DNA from: Fischerella sp. JS2
GTDB lineage: Bacteria > Cyanobacteriota > Cyanobacteriia > Cyanobacteriales > Nostocaceae
Reading direction: 5' to 3'
Length of the DNA: 64,000 bases
NCBI RefSeq assembly: GCF_032393985.1
Contig: NZ_CP135918.1
Location: 1,922,001-1,986,000, forward strand
Shown here: positions 33,934 through 43,297 of the stretch, one piece after another
How positions within the stretch are numbered: the stretch's first letter is position 1
Layout: every line of letters starts with the position of its first letter
Notes under the pieces: model-generated
Told to the model about the DNA's origin: nothing
The model's input: only the letters and a program-made list of their open reading frames with translations
Databases searched by the model: none
Translations under genes and position numbers: made by a program

Positions 33934-35826
33934 CTATCCCCCTGCTGTAGGTGTAGCAGGTACAACCATCATTTCCTCAGTTGGCTGTTCGGTCACTTGT
34001 GTAGTAGGTAGAATTATTTTTTCCTTAGTTGGTTGTTCGGTCACTTGTGTACTAGGGACAACTGTATTCTGCTGAGTTGCTTCCTCAGTGGCGGGTGTAG
34101 TAGGTGTAACCATCATTTGCTGAGTTGGTTCCTTTGTCACTGGTGTAGTCGGTACAACCATCATTTGCTGATTTGATTCCTCAGTGGTCGGTGTAGTGGG
34201 TGTAACCGTCATTTGCTGAGTTGGTTCCTTTGTCACTGGCGTAGTCGGTACAACCATCATTTGCTGATTTGATTCCTCAGTGGTCGGTGTAGTAGGCTGT
34301 GGATTGCTCTGTGTTGGAGATGGGGATGCTGGGACTTCATTTTCTGTTGTCGGCGGTGTAGATGGTTGAATTTCCTCCTCTATTGGAGGTGGGGATGGTT
34401 GGGACTCACTTTCGGTTGTCGGTGGCGGTGGCGGTGTAGATGGTTGAATTTCCTCTATTGGAGATGGAGATGGTTGGGACTCACTTTCGGTTGTCGGTGG
34501 CGGTGGCGGTGTAGATGGTTGAATTTCCTCCTTTATTGCAGGTGGAGGTAGTGGGAATTCCCTTTCTGTTGGAGGTGGTGGAAATAGCTTAATTTCTTCC
34601 TTGACAACAGGTTGAGATGGTTTTGTATCGTTCTTGCTGGGAGAGGGAGACGGCGCTGGTGTTGCAGGCTTATTAGAATCACGCTGCGGTGTGAATATTG
34701 ACGGTGAAATTGTTGGTGGAGTGGTAAAAAAGTTTTTGCTACGTTTATTTTTTGGTACCGATGGTGAAGCTTGTGGCTGGTTCTTGGTATTTTCTGCTGC
34801 TGGATTGGTGGTTTTGGTTGGTTGATTTTCCTGTAAGTTGAATGGCAGAAAACTTTTACCAAAAATGACTAGACCAAATCCAACCCCAATCAAACTAAAT
34901 AACCCCAAGGTTGGAAATCCTTGAGTATGCGATGCACGAGATGATGAACGATATGGTGTTTTGGCTGGCGGTGGGGGTACTTGTTGTATTGTTGATGGTG
35001 GTGACGATGGTGCCTGAAGCGCTTGCAATGCGTCGGCTGCCGTTTGATACCGCTCTTTAAAGTTACAGCGCACCATTTTGGTTAAAATATTCGCTAACTC
35101 ATTGCTGATATTGACTAGGTTACGCCAAACTACTTCTCCATCCGCCGGATCAGTGGGTAGCTTACGTGGTTGTACACCTGTTAAAGCTTGAATTCCTATC
35201 ATTCCCACTGCATAGACGTCGCTGGACAGTCTTGGTTTACCATTAGCTTGTTCGTTTGGGATGTAGCCGGGTGTGCCAATGACAATGGTAGAGTTGACTT
35301 CTCCTTCTGTGTTGGTTGCCAAGCTTTTAATTTCCTTAACAGAACCAAAGTCAATCAAGACGATTTTGCCGTCTTGACGACGCATAATATTTTGCAATTT
35401 TATATCTCGGTGGATCACACCATGTTCATGGACAACCGCCAAAACATCTAGTATTTCCTGTAGGAGTTTTAGGACTTGAGCTTCACTAAGCTGTTTACCA
35501 GGAATGATTTCTGTAGTTAAATCGTGTCCATCAATAAATTCCTGTACCAAATAAAATTCCCCATTTTCTTCAAAATGGGCTAAAAGTTCAGGAATTTGCT
35601 CATGATGTTTGCCTAAACGGTACAAAACTTCTGCTTCTTGGTTGAATAGCCTCTTGGCAATCTGCAAGATTTCTGGATTAGGGTTGCGAGTTTGAAGATG
35701 CTTCACAACACACTTGGGATTACCAGGCAAATCCATATCTTCAGCAAGAAAGGTATCACCAAATCCGCCGCTTCCCAACTTTTTAAGGATTTTGTAGCGA
35801 TTCCGGAGAACTTTGCCGAAGAGCAT
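33934..35826 (-). CDS. Serine/threonine protein kinase with Pro/Thr-rich repeat tail
   Basis: A 630-residue Hanks-type kinase. The kinase domain (~10-270) has 'LGSGGFGDTFLAED', the VVKH lysine, 'VIHRDIKLQNIMRR' and 'IVLIDFGSVKEI' with 'GTPGYIPNEQANGKP'. One membrane helix (~305-328) follows, then ~300 extracytoplasmic residues of Pro, Thr, Ser, Glu and Gln. Two repeat types are visible: 'PPPTTESESQPSP.PIEE' and a 28-residue unit containing 'QQMMVVPTTPVTKEPT'. The tail probably spans the cell wall; no sensor domain is apparent. The repeats may vary in copy number between strains. Confidence 0.9.
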   Translation of the reverse strand: MLFGKVLRNRYKILKKLGSGGFGDTFLAEDMDLPGNPKCVVKHLQTRNPNPEILQIAKRLFNQEAEVLYRLGKHHEQIPELLAHFEENGEFYLVQEFIDGHDLTTEIIPGKQLSEAQVLKLLQEILDVLAVVHEHGVIHRDIKLQNIMRRQDGKIVLIDFGSVKEIKSLATNTEGEVNSTIVIGTPGYIPNEQANGKPRLSSDVYAVGMIGIQALTGVQPRKLPTDPADGEVVWRNLVNISNELANILTKMVRCNFKERYQTAADALQALQAPSSPPSTIQQVPPPPAKTPYRSSSRASHTQGFPTLGLFSLIGVGFGLVIFGKSFLPFNLQENQPTKTTNPAAENTKNQPQASPSVPKNKRSKNFFTTPPTISPSIFTPQRDSNKPATPAPSPSPSKNDTKPSQPVVKEEIKLFPPPPTEREFPLPPPAIKEEIQPSTPPPPPTTESESQPSPSPIEEIQPSTPPPPPTTESESQPSPPPIEEEIQPSTPPTTENEVPASPSPTQSNPQPTTPTTEESNQQMMVVPTTPVTKEPTQQMTVTPTTPTTEESNQQMMVVPTTPVTKEPTQQMMVTPTTPATEEATQQNTVVPSTQVTEQPTKEKIILPTTQVTEQPTEEMMVVPATPTAGG

Positions 35827-36386
35827 CAGCTTTACCTAAACGCAATTGACATACCCATGATAGGGCGATAACTCTATTAATTTTTACAAAAAAAAGCTTT
35901 TTTAAGAAACTAACTTTGAGAGGATCTTAAAAAATTTTATTGCATGTTCGTAATAGCTAGATTTGAACCTATTGTTACTAATATATATTGGTAAAATGCT
36001 TTTTTTTCAGTATTTTTACTTGATTAATATCGTAATTATAGCCTCCATAAATAGCTATTTATTTAGTATTTTTGTTTTAATTACAAAGACATTCAGAAAT
36101 TGAGGGTAGTTAGCTGCAACAGAAAATTTATAGTTTCAATTTTTACAATCAAAAATTTTCTATTGCATTAATATATATCTATGTAGCACTTTTTCTTTTA
36201 TACAAATTATCTATAGATTTTGAGTGTTTTCAAATATTAAAAGATGACTACTAGTAATTGACCACATTGATTTTAATGGGCTGGGAGAACCCCAACTTTT
36301 TTAAAAAGTTGGGGTTCTAATCTCTGGCAACCCTTATAAGAGAGACTTCCAATCTAAAATCCACAATCTAAAATCCAAAATTGATA
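35827..36386. other. AT-rich intergenic region with a palindromic hairpin
   Basis: No gene is seen in these 560 bases. A near-perfect hairpin (GAACCCCAACTTTTTT with AAAAAGTTGGGGTTC, 36287-36317) lies 70 bp beyond the stop of the minus-strand outer-membrane gene and belongs to the CCCCGACTT hairpin group also found at 28877 and 48112. Confidence 0.5.
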
Positions 36387-38864
36387 TTACTCAGACACGC
36401 CACCCACAACAGGCCTAACTTCAGAAAATGGATTAGTGCCACCAGTCCAGTTAAAGTCGCTAAGGCGGAAACTAATGCCACCTAATTCTAGCTCTGGATT
36501 GTAACGCAGGGTAATTCCGTAGGTACGACGACTGTATTGCAAAATAAAGTCGGTGCTGGTGTATTCTCCTGTATCTAAATTAACTGATGTTTGAACACCA
36601 AATGTAAATGGTCCATAAATTTGCTGTGTAATCCCGGCACTCAAGGTTCTGGTATCAACAGCACGGTCAAATAAGAAAGGAGACTCGCCACTATCAAGAC
36701 CTTGGGAGTAACTGATGTTAAAAGCAGTGTAGTCTAGAAAAGACCTAGAAAAATGACCGATTTGCCCTTCTAAACCAATTGTGCCAATCAATGTGCTTTG
36801 GTTGTCGCCATTTGTGTAATAACTAGTAGTGCCAGTCAAGCCACCAAATGCTCGTAGGTAGGGAACTACTGGGTTAGGCGTGTATCGTAAACCTTCAGTG
36901 GCAGTGGGTGGTAGGGGTTTACCTTGCCACAGTAAAAAACCTCCATTCAAGGCAGCACTGGCTTGTAGACGACCAAGGGAGACACGGTTATTATCCCGGA
37001 TTGGTTCTAGCAAGTCTTCGCGATCAGTGTTGGCGGTGATATATTGAGCCCCTCCTTGGTAGCTGAAGTTTAACCCTGTTTTCCCCAGAGGGATGATGGG
37101 GGAAGTAATGACACCGCCAAAGCTACTTTGAACAGTTTGATAACCAAGACTACCATTATAGAGGCGATCGCGATAACTATATTCCAATGTTACATTGTGG
37201 GGGTTACGATTATCACCGACTTGTTGACGCAACCGCAAACTTGCCCTCAAATTATTTTCAATATCGGTCAAGTCAAAACTAGTTAGTGTCCCAGAACCTT
37301 CAACCGTTGTTCTTGGACTCAAAGTGGCATCAAGGGATGTTCTTAAACCAAACAGTGAGGGAATATTGCCAACACCTTCCTGGACAGCCTTTTGAGCGAG
37401 AAACTGAGGTGTAATACTAAAACTCACATTTTCTCTATTTATCGGTTCAAATCTGCGCTCTACAAATACACCTCCACGCTGATCACCATCAAATCCAAAG
37501 GAAACTAACCCAGGCGTGGCATCTCGCTTTCTGCGGTCAATCACCTGCTGATTTTTGGGAATGGGTATACTCAAGCCCTGGTCAAAAACTAAACGCTGAT
37601 TCTGTGTGCGAACACGGTCTTGCAAAGGGGACTCTCGCGTCAGTGTGACTTTATCTGCCCGCAATTCTAATTCTGGGGGTGAAAAGGGGTCATTGGTGAT
37701 ACTGACATCTGATGCTTGCCAGCCACGTGGATAAAAATCAATACGTGCAGCCTCAAAGCGGACGCGCCGCACCTGTCCTCCTTGTTCGGGATTGACTATA
37801 TTTCTGGCATTAGTTCTACCACCAATACCAAAATTAATTCCCCCTGGACTACTCACCCCAGTCAAGGGTTGATTACTTCTGATGCGATCGCTGGGTGGAC
37901 GTGCTGGTACTCCGCCTGCTGTGACATCGGTGGGCAAAAACGCAAAATCCTCCTGGGCTGTTGGTATAAAAATCTCACCACGACCAGCTAACAATTCTCC
38001 AGTATCCTGAACAAAATTATAAGTGAATCGCTGCCCACGTAGTACTTGGTCGCCTCTGGTTAAGGCAACATTGCCTTCACCCACAGCAATTAAATTGTCT
38101 AAACTAACTTGAATGCGATCGGCATCCACCACCGCCCCATCAAAACGCACAACCACATTGCCTTCTGCTGTAACTACCCGCCTTTGTTCGTCATACTCTT
38201 GGGTGTCTGCTATTACTTCTACAACTCTCCTTGTTTCTGGCGTTGTCGGTGTAGGTGCTGGTTGTGGAGTTTGGCTAGTGAGGTTGCGAGTTTTAAATTC
38301 TATGGTTGATAGTTGGTTGTTATTTGTTGATTGTTTGTTGGCAGTATGGAATTTGATTTTGATTGGTTGCGGTGCTGAGCTAGAAGTCTGGGAATTTTTA
38401 GCAGTGGTATGATTCTGTTTGGACTGGACTAGTTGCTCAGCTAATGATTGGGATTTTTTTTGAGATAGGTTCTTACTATTTTTGATTGTCTGAACAATTT
38501 GCTGTTGGGTTTGTTGTTTTTGACTGCTGTTGTTAGTGTCTTGAGTAATCTGTGGCTGTTGCTGTGAGTAGCCAATAGATAAGGGTTCCCCTAGTAGATC
38601 CGCACTGTTTTCAGTAATGTTTAGAGGCGAAAATTCGGCTGGAAAACTTTCCGGTGCAGGGATTGTGGGTGTTTTGGCTATAAATGACTTATTCGGTACA
38701 GGCTGAGGTGACGGATTAACTGGTTGTTGCTGTAAATTTTCTGCTTTCGCCTGTTCTCCTTTTGAATGCAATTGGCGATCGCTTGCAGCTATGACTGGCA
38801 GATTTTCTGCTAATAATGGTTCAACTATGGCAGGTGGTTCGGGCGGCAGAACGGAATGAAGCAT
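36387..38864 (-). CDS. DUF3769 / LptD-like outer-membrane protein
   Basis: An 825-residue protein. The first ~210 residues are a Gln/Pro/Ser-rich low-complexity region. Residues ~215-300 fit an OstA/LptA-like beta-jellyroll ('VVEVIADTQEYDEQRRVVTA' then 'EGNVVVRFDGAVVDADRIQV'). The remainder is beta-strand rich with alternating hydrophobic residues and ends in strands such as 'RRTYGITLRYNPELELGGIS', as expected of a barrel. This is the cyanobacterial DUF3769 family, regarded as the LptD counterpart that inserts lipopolysaccharide in the outer membrane. A typical N-terminal signal peptide is not evident at this start, so the true start may differ. Confidence 0.72.
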   Translation of the reverse strand: MLHSVLPPEPPAIVEPLLAENLPVIAASDRQLHSKGEQAKAENLQQQPVNPSPQPVPNKSFIAKTPTIPAPESFPAEFSPLNITENSADLLGEPLSIGYSQQQPQITQDTNNSSQKQQTQQQIVQTIKNSKNLSQKKSQSLAEQLVQSKQNHTTAKNSQTSSSAPQPIKIKFHTANKQSTNNNQLSTIEFKTRNLTSQTPQPAPTPTTPETRRVVEVIADTQEYDEQRRVVTAEGNVVVRFDGAVVDADRIQVSLDNLIAVGEGNVALTRGDQVLRGQRFTYNFVQDTGELLAGRGEIFIPTAQEDFAFLPTDVTAGGVPARPPSDRIRSNQPLTGVSSPGGINFGIGGRTNARNIVNPEQGGQVRRVRFEAARIDFYPRGWQASDVSITNDPFSPPELELRADKVTLTRESPLQDRVRTQNQRLVFDQGLSIPIPKNQQVIDRRKRDATPGLVSFGFDGDQRGGVFVERRFEPINRENVSFSITPQFLAQKAVQEGVGNIPSLFGLRTSLDATLSPRTTVEGSGTLTSFDLTDIENNLRASLRLRQQVGDNRNPHNVTLEYSYRDRLYNGSLGYQTVQSSFGGVITSPIIPLGKTGLNFSYQGGAQYITANTDREDLLEPIRDNNRVSLGRLQASAALNGGFLLWQGKPLPPTATEGLRYTPNPVVPYLRAFGGLTGTTSYYTNGDNQSTLIGTIGLEGQIGHFSRSFLDYTAFNISYSQGLDSGESPFLFDRAVDTRTLSAGITQQIYGPFTFGVQTSVNLDTGEYTSTDFILQYSRRTYGITLRYNPELELGGISFRLSDFNWTGGTNPFSEVRPVVGGVSE

Positions 38865-39029
38865 GTTTCAGCACAATCTAGCAAACAAATAGCCAAAATT
38901 AAGAGCCGGAAGGACTAACTTAACTTTTTACCTTCCGACTTTCACTTTCTGTTTAACTTTTAGCAAGCCGCCTTAAGAGCGTCTAGTGTTTTTTGCCTTA
39001 TGGCAGTAACGGATAATTAGACCTTTATC

Positions 39030-39146
39030 TTACTCGAAGTCCCGACGACCAGGGTTACGAGCAGGATCGTTTGACAAAAATCCAAACACAAACAGAGTGA
39101 TAAAGAAGGCAACAACAATATATACAACGATTTTTAAAGTCAGCAT
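39030..39146 (-). CDS. psbI: Photosystem II reaction centre protein PsbI
   Basis: A 38-residue frame found by translating the gap on the minus strand. It reads [20 protein letters not shown] and ends [14 protein letters not shown], which matches PsbI throughout: one N-terminal thylakoid membrane helix and a short basic C-terminus. GGGAG lies 8 bases before the ATG. PsbI binds next to D1 and helps assemble and stabilise photosystem II. It is monocistronic. A GCCGGAAGG/CCTTCCG inverted repeat at 38911-38938, about 90 bp downstream, may end the transcript. Confidence 0.95.
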   Translation of the reverse strand: MLTLKIVVYIVVAFFITLFVFGFLSNDPARNPGRRDFE

Positions 39147-39553
39147 TGAGATATCTCCCTTGGATTTGAAAAGCTCTCCGTATCTGCCATACAGATTTAG
39201 ATAGCTCCTTTATCTTACCCAAATCTTATCCCTTTTTTGGAGAAGGCTGGCATAAATTACAGAGATAAACTCTGCAACATAACTGAGTGTAAGCCAATAT
39301 CTCCATAGTGAACTGACTTCTATAGATGCGCCTTAGTCAGCAGACGTTCACGTACAGCAGATGTTTCCAGTCGCAACTAATGTCGTTATTGACCCTAGCG
39401 TGGAAATGTATGTCTGTAGTCATCGGTTTTTGCTTCAACTACCTATATTATGGCTACTGTTTCCCATGATGATTGCAACTTCCAGCCAGGGGATTGTTAA
39501 AATTCTGATATCTTCATCACTACCTACGCAGAAAGCCTAAAAAAGCGATCGCT
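39147..39553. other. Divergent promoter region of psbI and recQ
   Basis: No further gene is seen in these 407 bases. The region should carry the psbI promoter (minus strand) and the recQ promoter (plus strand, with a HIP1 octamer just before the recQ ATG). No confident operator or RNA structure was identified. Confidence 0.35.
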
Positions 39554-41713
39554 ATGTCTCAGTATCCTCAATTAGAAAAAGCGCTAAAATATCACTTCGG
39601 TTATGATAACTTTCGTCCCGGACAAAGAGAAATTATCGAAAATGCGCTTTCTAATCGGGATTTACTGATTATTATGCCTACAGGCGGCGGTAAGTCGCTG
39701 TGCTTTCAACTACCAGCACTTATTAAAAAAGGTGTGACAGTAGTAGTATCACCATTAATTGCTTTGATGCAAGATCAAGTAGAAGCACTGCGAAAAAACG
39801 GTGTAGCAGCTACATTCCTCAATAGCAGTCTGAACTCTTACCAGACGCGATCGCGTGAACAATACATTCTCCAAGGTAAGGTTAAATTACTCTACGTTGC
39901 CCCAGAACGCCTGATCAGTGATAGATTTCTACCATTTTTAGATCTAATCCATCATCAAGTTGGTATTTCCGCCTTTGCTATTGATGAAGCGCACTGCGTT
40001 TCTGAGTGGGGACACGACTTCCGTCCAGAATACCGCCAGTTAATCTTACTGCGAAAACGTTACACCGACGTTCCAACTTGGGCATTTACAGCCACCGCTA
40101 CTGATCGTGTCCGTAATGATATCATCCAACAATTAGGATTAAAAGACCCCAGTATCCACATCGCCAGCTTCAACCGCCAAAATCTTTACTACGAAGTTCG
40201 TCCCAAAAAAAAGAATGCTTACGCCGAACTCCGAGAACTGATCCGCGATTGTGAAGGTTCAGGAATTATTTACTGTTTAACTCGCAAAAAAGTTGACGAA
40301 ATCACCTTTAAACTCCAACATGATAAAGTATCTGCCCTCCCCTACCACGCTGGTTTAACAGACGAAGAACGGACTCAAAATCAAACTCGCTTTATTCGCG
40401 ATGATGTGCGAATTATGGTAGCAACAATTGCCTTTGGTATGGGTATCAATAAACCAGATGTGCGATTTGTAATTCACTTTGATATACCCCGTAATTTAGA
40501 AAGTTACTATCAAGAATCAGGTCGGGCAGGTAGAGATGGAGAAGCCTCGCGTTGTACACTTTTTTTCAGCTACGCTGATGTCAAAATCATCGAATTTCTC
40601 ATCAATCAAAAAAGCGAATCACAAGAACAGTTAATTGCCAAGCAACAACTACGGCAAATGATAGATTACGCCGAAGGTACAGACTGTCGCCGCACAATTC
40701 AACTTAGTTACTTTGGCGAACGTTTTCCAGGGAATTGTGATAATTGTGATAACTGTCGCTATCCTAAACCAGTGCAAGATTGGACACTGGAAGCAATGAA
40801 ATTTTTATCTTGTGTCGCCCGTTGCAAAGAAAAATTTGGCATGAGCCATATCATAGATATTCTACGAGGAGCAAAAACCCAAAAAATTGCTCAATACGAA
40901 CACGAGAAACTATCCACCTATGGTATCGGTAAAGATAAAAGTGTGGAAGAATGGCGGATGCTAGGACGTTCCTTGTTACATCAAGGTTTACTAGAACAAA
41001 GCACCGATGGTTACGCTGTTTTAAAACTCAATGCCTTAAGTTGGGAAGTCATGCGGCGACAGCGCACCGTTTCTATTCCTGTCACCGTCACCCAAAAGCT
41101 TACTTGGAACGAGGATAACGCTAAAACTGTAGAAGCAGAAATGTTATTGCAGAAGTTGCGATCGCTACGCAAACAACTTGCAGATGAACAATCTGTTCCA
41201 CCTTATGTAATCTTCGCCGATTCAACTCTCAAATTAATGGCTCAAGTTAAACCCCAAACCAGGGACGCATTTAGCCAACTTTCCGGGGTAGGTAGCCATA
41301 AACTCAGTCAATATGGTGATAAATTTATCGCTGAAATCCGCGCTTATTGTCAAGAACATAATTCTCAACAACCAAAACTCAATCCTACATCTTCTCTCAC
41401 TTCAGTTTCTGCTACAGCATTGCAAACTTTGCTCTTATATCAACAAGGCTTAAGCGTTTCCGAAATTGCCGAAAAACGTAACCTACGTCCAACAACTATT
41501 TTTAGCCACCTCTGCGATTTAATTGAGAAAAACCAACCTATAGACATAAATCACTTAGTACCACCAGAAAAGCAGCAAAAAATATTGCAAGTATTAGAAA
41601 TTCTTGGAGATATTGCCCTTACCCCAATTAAAGAATATCTTGGCGATAGTTATAGCTTTGAAGAGATTCGTTTAGTTAGAAGTCAGTGGCGTCAAAAGAG
41701 TCACAAAATCTAG
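39554..41713 (+). CDS. recQ: ATP-dependent DNA helicase RecQ
   Basis: A 719-residue superfamily 2 helicase that unwinds branched DNA in repair and recombination. Motif I 'MPTGGGKSLCFQLPAL', motif II 'IDEAHCVSEWGHDFRPEY', motif III 'FTATAT', motif VI 'QESGRAGRDG'. The zinc-binding RecQ C-terminal cysteines are 'DCRR' and 'CDNCDNC'. An HRDC domain lies around 525-600 and a further helix-turn-helix ('GLSVSEIAEKRNLRPTTIFS') at the end. All domains of a full RecQ are present. It lies alone. Confidence 0.95.
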   Translation: MSQYPQLEKALKYHFGYDNFRPGQREIIENALSNRDLLIIMPTGGGKSLCFQLPALIKKGVTVVVSPLIALMQDQVEALRKNGVAATFLNSSLNSYQTRSREQYILQGKVKLLYVAPERLISDRFLPFLDLIHHQVGISAFAIDEAHCVSEWGHDFRPEYRQLILLRKRYTDVPTWAFTATATDRVRNDIIQQLGLKDPSIHIASFNRQNLYYEVRPKKKNAYAELRELIRDCEGSGIIYCLTRKKVDEITFKLQHDKVSALPYHAGLTDEERTQNQTRFIRDDVRIMVATIAFGMGINKPDVRFVIHFDIPRNLESYYQESGRAGRDGEASRCTLFFSYADVKIIEFLINQKSESQEQLIAKQQLRQMIDYAEGTDCRRTIQLSYFGERFPGNCDNCDNCRYPKPVQDWTLEAMKFLSCVARCKEKFGMSHIIDILRGAKTQKIAQYEHEKLSTYGIGKDKSVEEWRMLGRSLLHQGLLEQSTDGYAVLKLNALSWEVMRRQRTVSIPVTVTQKLTWNEDNAKTVEAEMLLQKLRSLRKQLADEQSVPPYVIFADSTLKLMAQVKPQTRDAFSQLSGVGSHKLSQYGDKFIAEIRAYCQEHNSQQPKLNPTSSLTSVSATALQTLLLYQQGLSVSEIAEKRNLRPTTIFSHLCDLIEKNQPIDINHLVPPEKQQKILQVLEILGDIALTPIKEYLGDSYSFEEIRLVRSQWRQKSHKI

Positions 41714-41972
41714 TTCTATAGAGTAGAGATAATTAACCACTAAGGCACGAAGACACTAAACACAAGATTGAATAATATGATGTTAGCTTGAACACTTAAT
41801 ATTATTCGTTGGGGTCGGTAATTGGTAATGGGAAAAACCTCTCTCTCAATGATTTAGCTTCATTTCGTAATCAATTAGCAGGACTTGGGATTATTGGGTA
41901 GTTTAGTATCTATACCAAGACTCTGGGAACTGGTGCGTTTTCCTCTGCGCCTCTGTGTTTATTTTGAGCTAA

Positions 41973-42140
41973 TTACAAAGAACTCGCCACTTCTGTGTTA
42001 ATCTCCTGTGTTCTTGTCACTGTTGGCAATGATGCAGTTGGTTTATTTTTTACTGCTAAAACCATAGATAAAAGCTTGGGGAAGGCAAGGCAAATCACGG
42101 TACTAATCAAAGTTAAAAATAAACCATCCATTAAACGCAT
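41973..42140 (-). CDS. Small membrane protein, paralogue of the gene at 42778
   Basis: A 55-residue frame on the minus strand, too short for most gene callers. It starts MRLMDGLFLTLISTVICLAF followed by PKLLSMV, one membrane helix, then a polar tail. GGGGGAT lies 6 bases before the ATG. The gene at 42778-43023 shares 'MD..LLTLIST..CL.FPKLLS' and the leader GATTA(T/C)CTATG. Two copies in the same orientation about 640 bp apart, conserved at protein level but diverged in DNA, argue that both are real. Function unknown. Confidence 0.65.
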   Translation of the reverse strand: MRLMDGLFLTLISTVICLAFPKLLSMVLAVKNKPTASLPTVTRTQEINTEVASSL

Positions 42141-42777
42141 AGATAATCCCCCTTTTTTTGATCTGTATCTATGTACTCTATTTTGAAACTAAACTTCTAA
42201 AATTGATAGAGCAGATAGTTTGGAATTTCTTCTAGTTTGTATAAGCTCTTTTTAATTTTAAGTTTTGTTTAGATATTAACTCTATTTAGGGGGATTGTAA
42301 AAGCCGATGAAATAGTGTAAATTCGAAGTGGCCGTTGCTTTTAGTATTTCACGAACTTAAAGAAAAAGCAATATTAAAGTTTAATATACCAGCCTTTTCT
42401 AGATGGATAAAAATTTTAGTCCCAAAATCTCTTTTTAACTTCTTGCCTCTGTATTCTCTGTTCCTCTGCAGTTAATTTAATTACTTTTAAACCACTCCAG
42501 ACGCAGAGATTGCAGGGAGAAAAAAGAGATTTTTTGAGTTCACTTGAAAGGGCTGGTTTAATAATTTAAAGATGCGTAATTCGTTAATGTTAAGTATTAA
42601 AGTAAACAAATATAAATACCTCTTCACTTATAGATGAATTTCAATAATTAGTATAGATTTTAGATAATTCATTAAAAAAAAGAACCAACAAGCTTTATGA
42701 TTTTGGTGACTATAGTAAGAATGAATGCCCCTGAAATATTTACTAAAAAGCATCTATTTTGATACTCAACTGCAACA
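42141..42777. other. Intergenic region between the small paralogues, with a long inverted repeat
   Basis: No gene is seen. Positions 42385-42560 form an imperfect long inverted repeat: the ends TATACCAGCCTTTTCTAG and (inverted) TAAACCAGCCCTTTCAAG match at 15 of 18 positions, and inner arms AAAATCTCTTTTT and AAAAAGAGATTTTTT also pair. It looks like a 176-bp MITE or a dispersed hairpin repeat. Confidence 0.5.
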
Positions 42778-43023
42778 TTAATTTGGGGAACACCTAGCAC
42801 AAAAACGAGGACTAAATTTACATGATGGGCTACCTGTTAATGCATATGACGTACAAAAAGGAAAGCTAGTAATTTCTTGTTGGGTGTTTCTTGGAGTAGA
42901 AACTTTCTGCAATAGTTTAGTGGGTTTGATTTTTGGATCAGTCATGATACTTAAAAGCTTGGGAAATGTCAGGCAAGCAATTGTACTAATTAAAGTCAGC
43001 AATGTAATATCCATGCGATCCAT
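42778..43023 (-). CDS. Small membrane protein, paralogue of the gene at 41973
   Basis: 81 residues starting MDRMDITLLTLISTIACLTF then PKLLSIMTDPKIKPT, one N-terminal membrane helix; the last ~30 residues are Cys/Ser/Pro-rich ('CARCSPN') and absent from the paralogue. AAGGTGATT precedes the ATG. The frame shares its N-terminal 25 residues with the gene at 41973. I do not recognise the family. The plus-strand frame over the same bases is its shadow. Confidence 0.62.
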   Translation of the reverse strand: MDRMDITLLTLISTIACLTFPKLLSIMTDPKIKPTKLLQKVSTPRNTQQEITSFPFCTSYALTGSPSCKFSPRFCARCSPN

Positions 43024-43297
43024 AGGTAATCACCTTTTCCCTTTTAATTGGTCTTGGATAATAGGTGTCTACTGTTTTTAGTTAATCAAACAAATCATTT
43101 AAACCAACTAATAACTAAAGTTGGTATTGCTTTTTGTTTATACACTTTAATCATACTATAGATTTTTATATATATGTACATTAAATCCTCAAAATCTTTT
43201 TAGACAAAATAAATAGTGTCTATTCAAATTGAGTATTTTATCCTGATTGCAGCATAAGCTGGAAAAATAAACTATTGATTACTTAGGCTATAGTGTT

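Noticed and set aside
33851-34075. 74-residue plus-strand frame at the end of the kinase
   Set aside because: It overlaps the kinase tail antisense and has repeat-driven composition.
34366-34551. Trp/Arg-rich repetitive plus-strand frame
   Set aside because: It is the antisense reading of the kinase tail repeats.
42884-43081. 65-residue plus-strand frame
   Set aside because: It is the complement of the small minus-strand membrane gene, whose paralogue at 41973 supports the minus strand.
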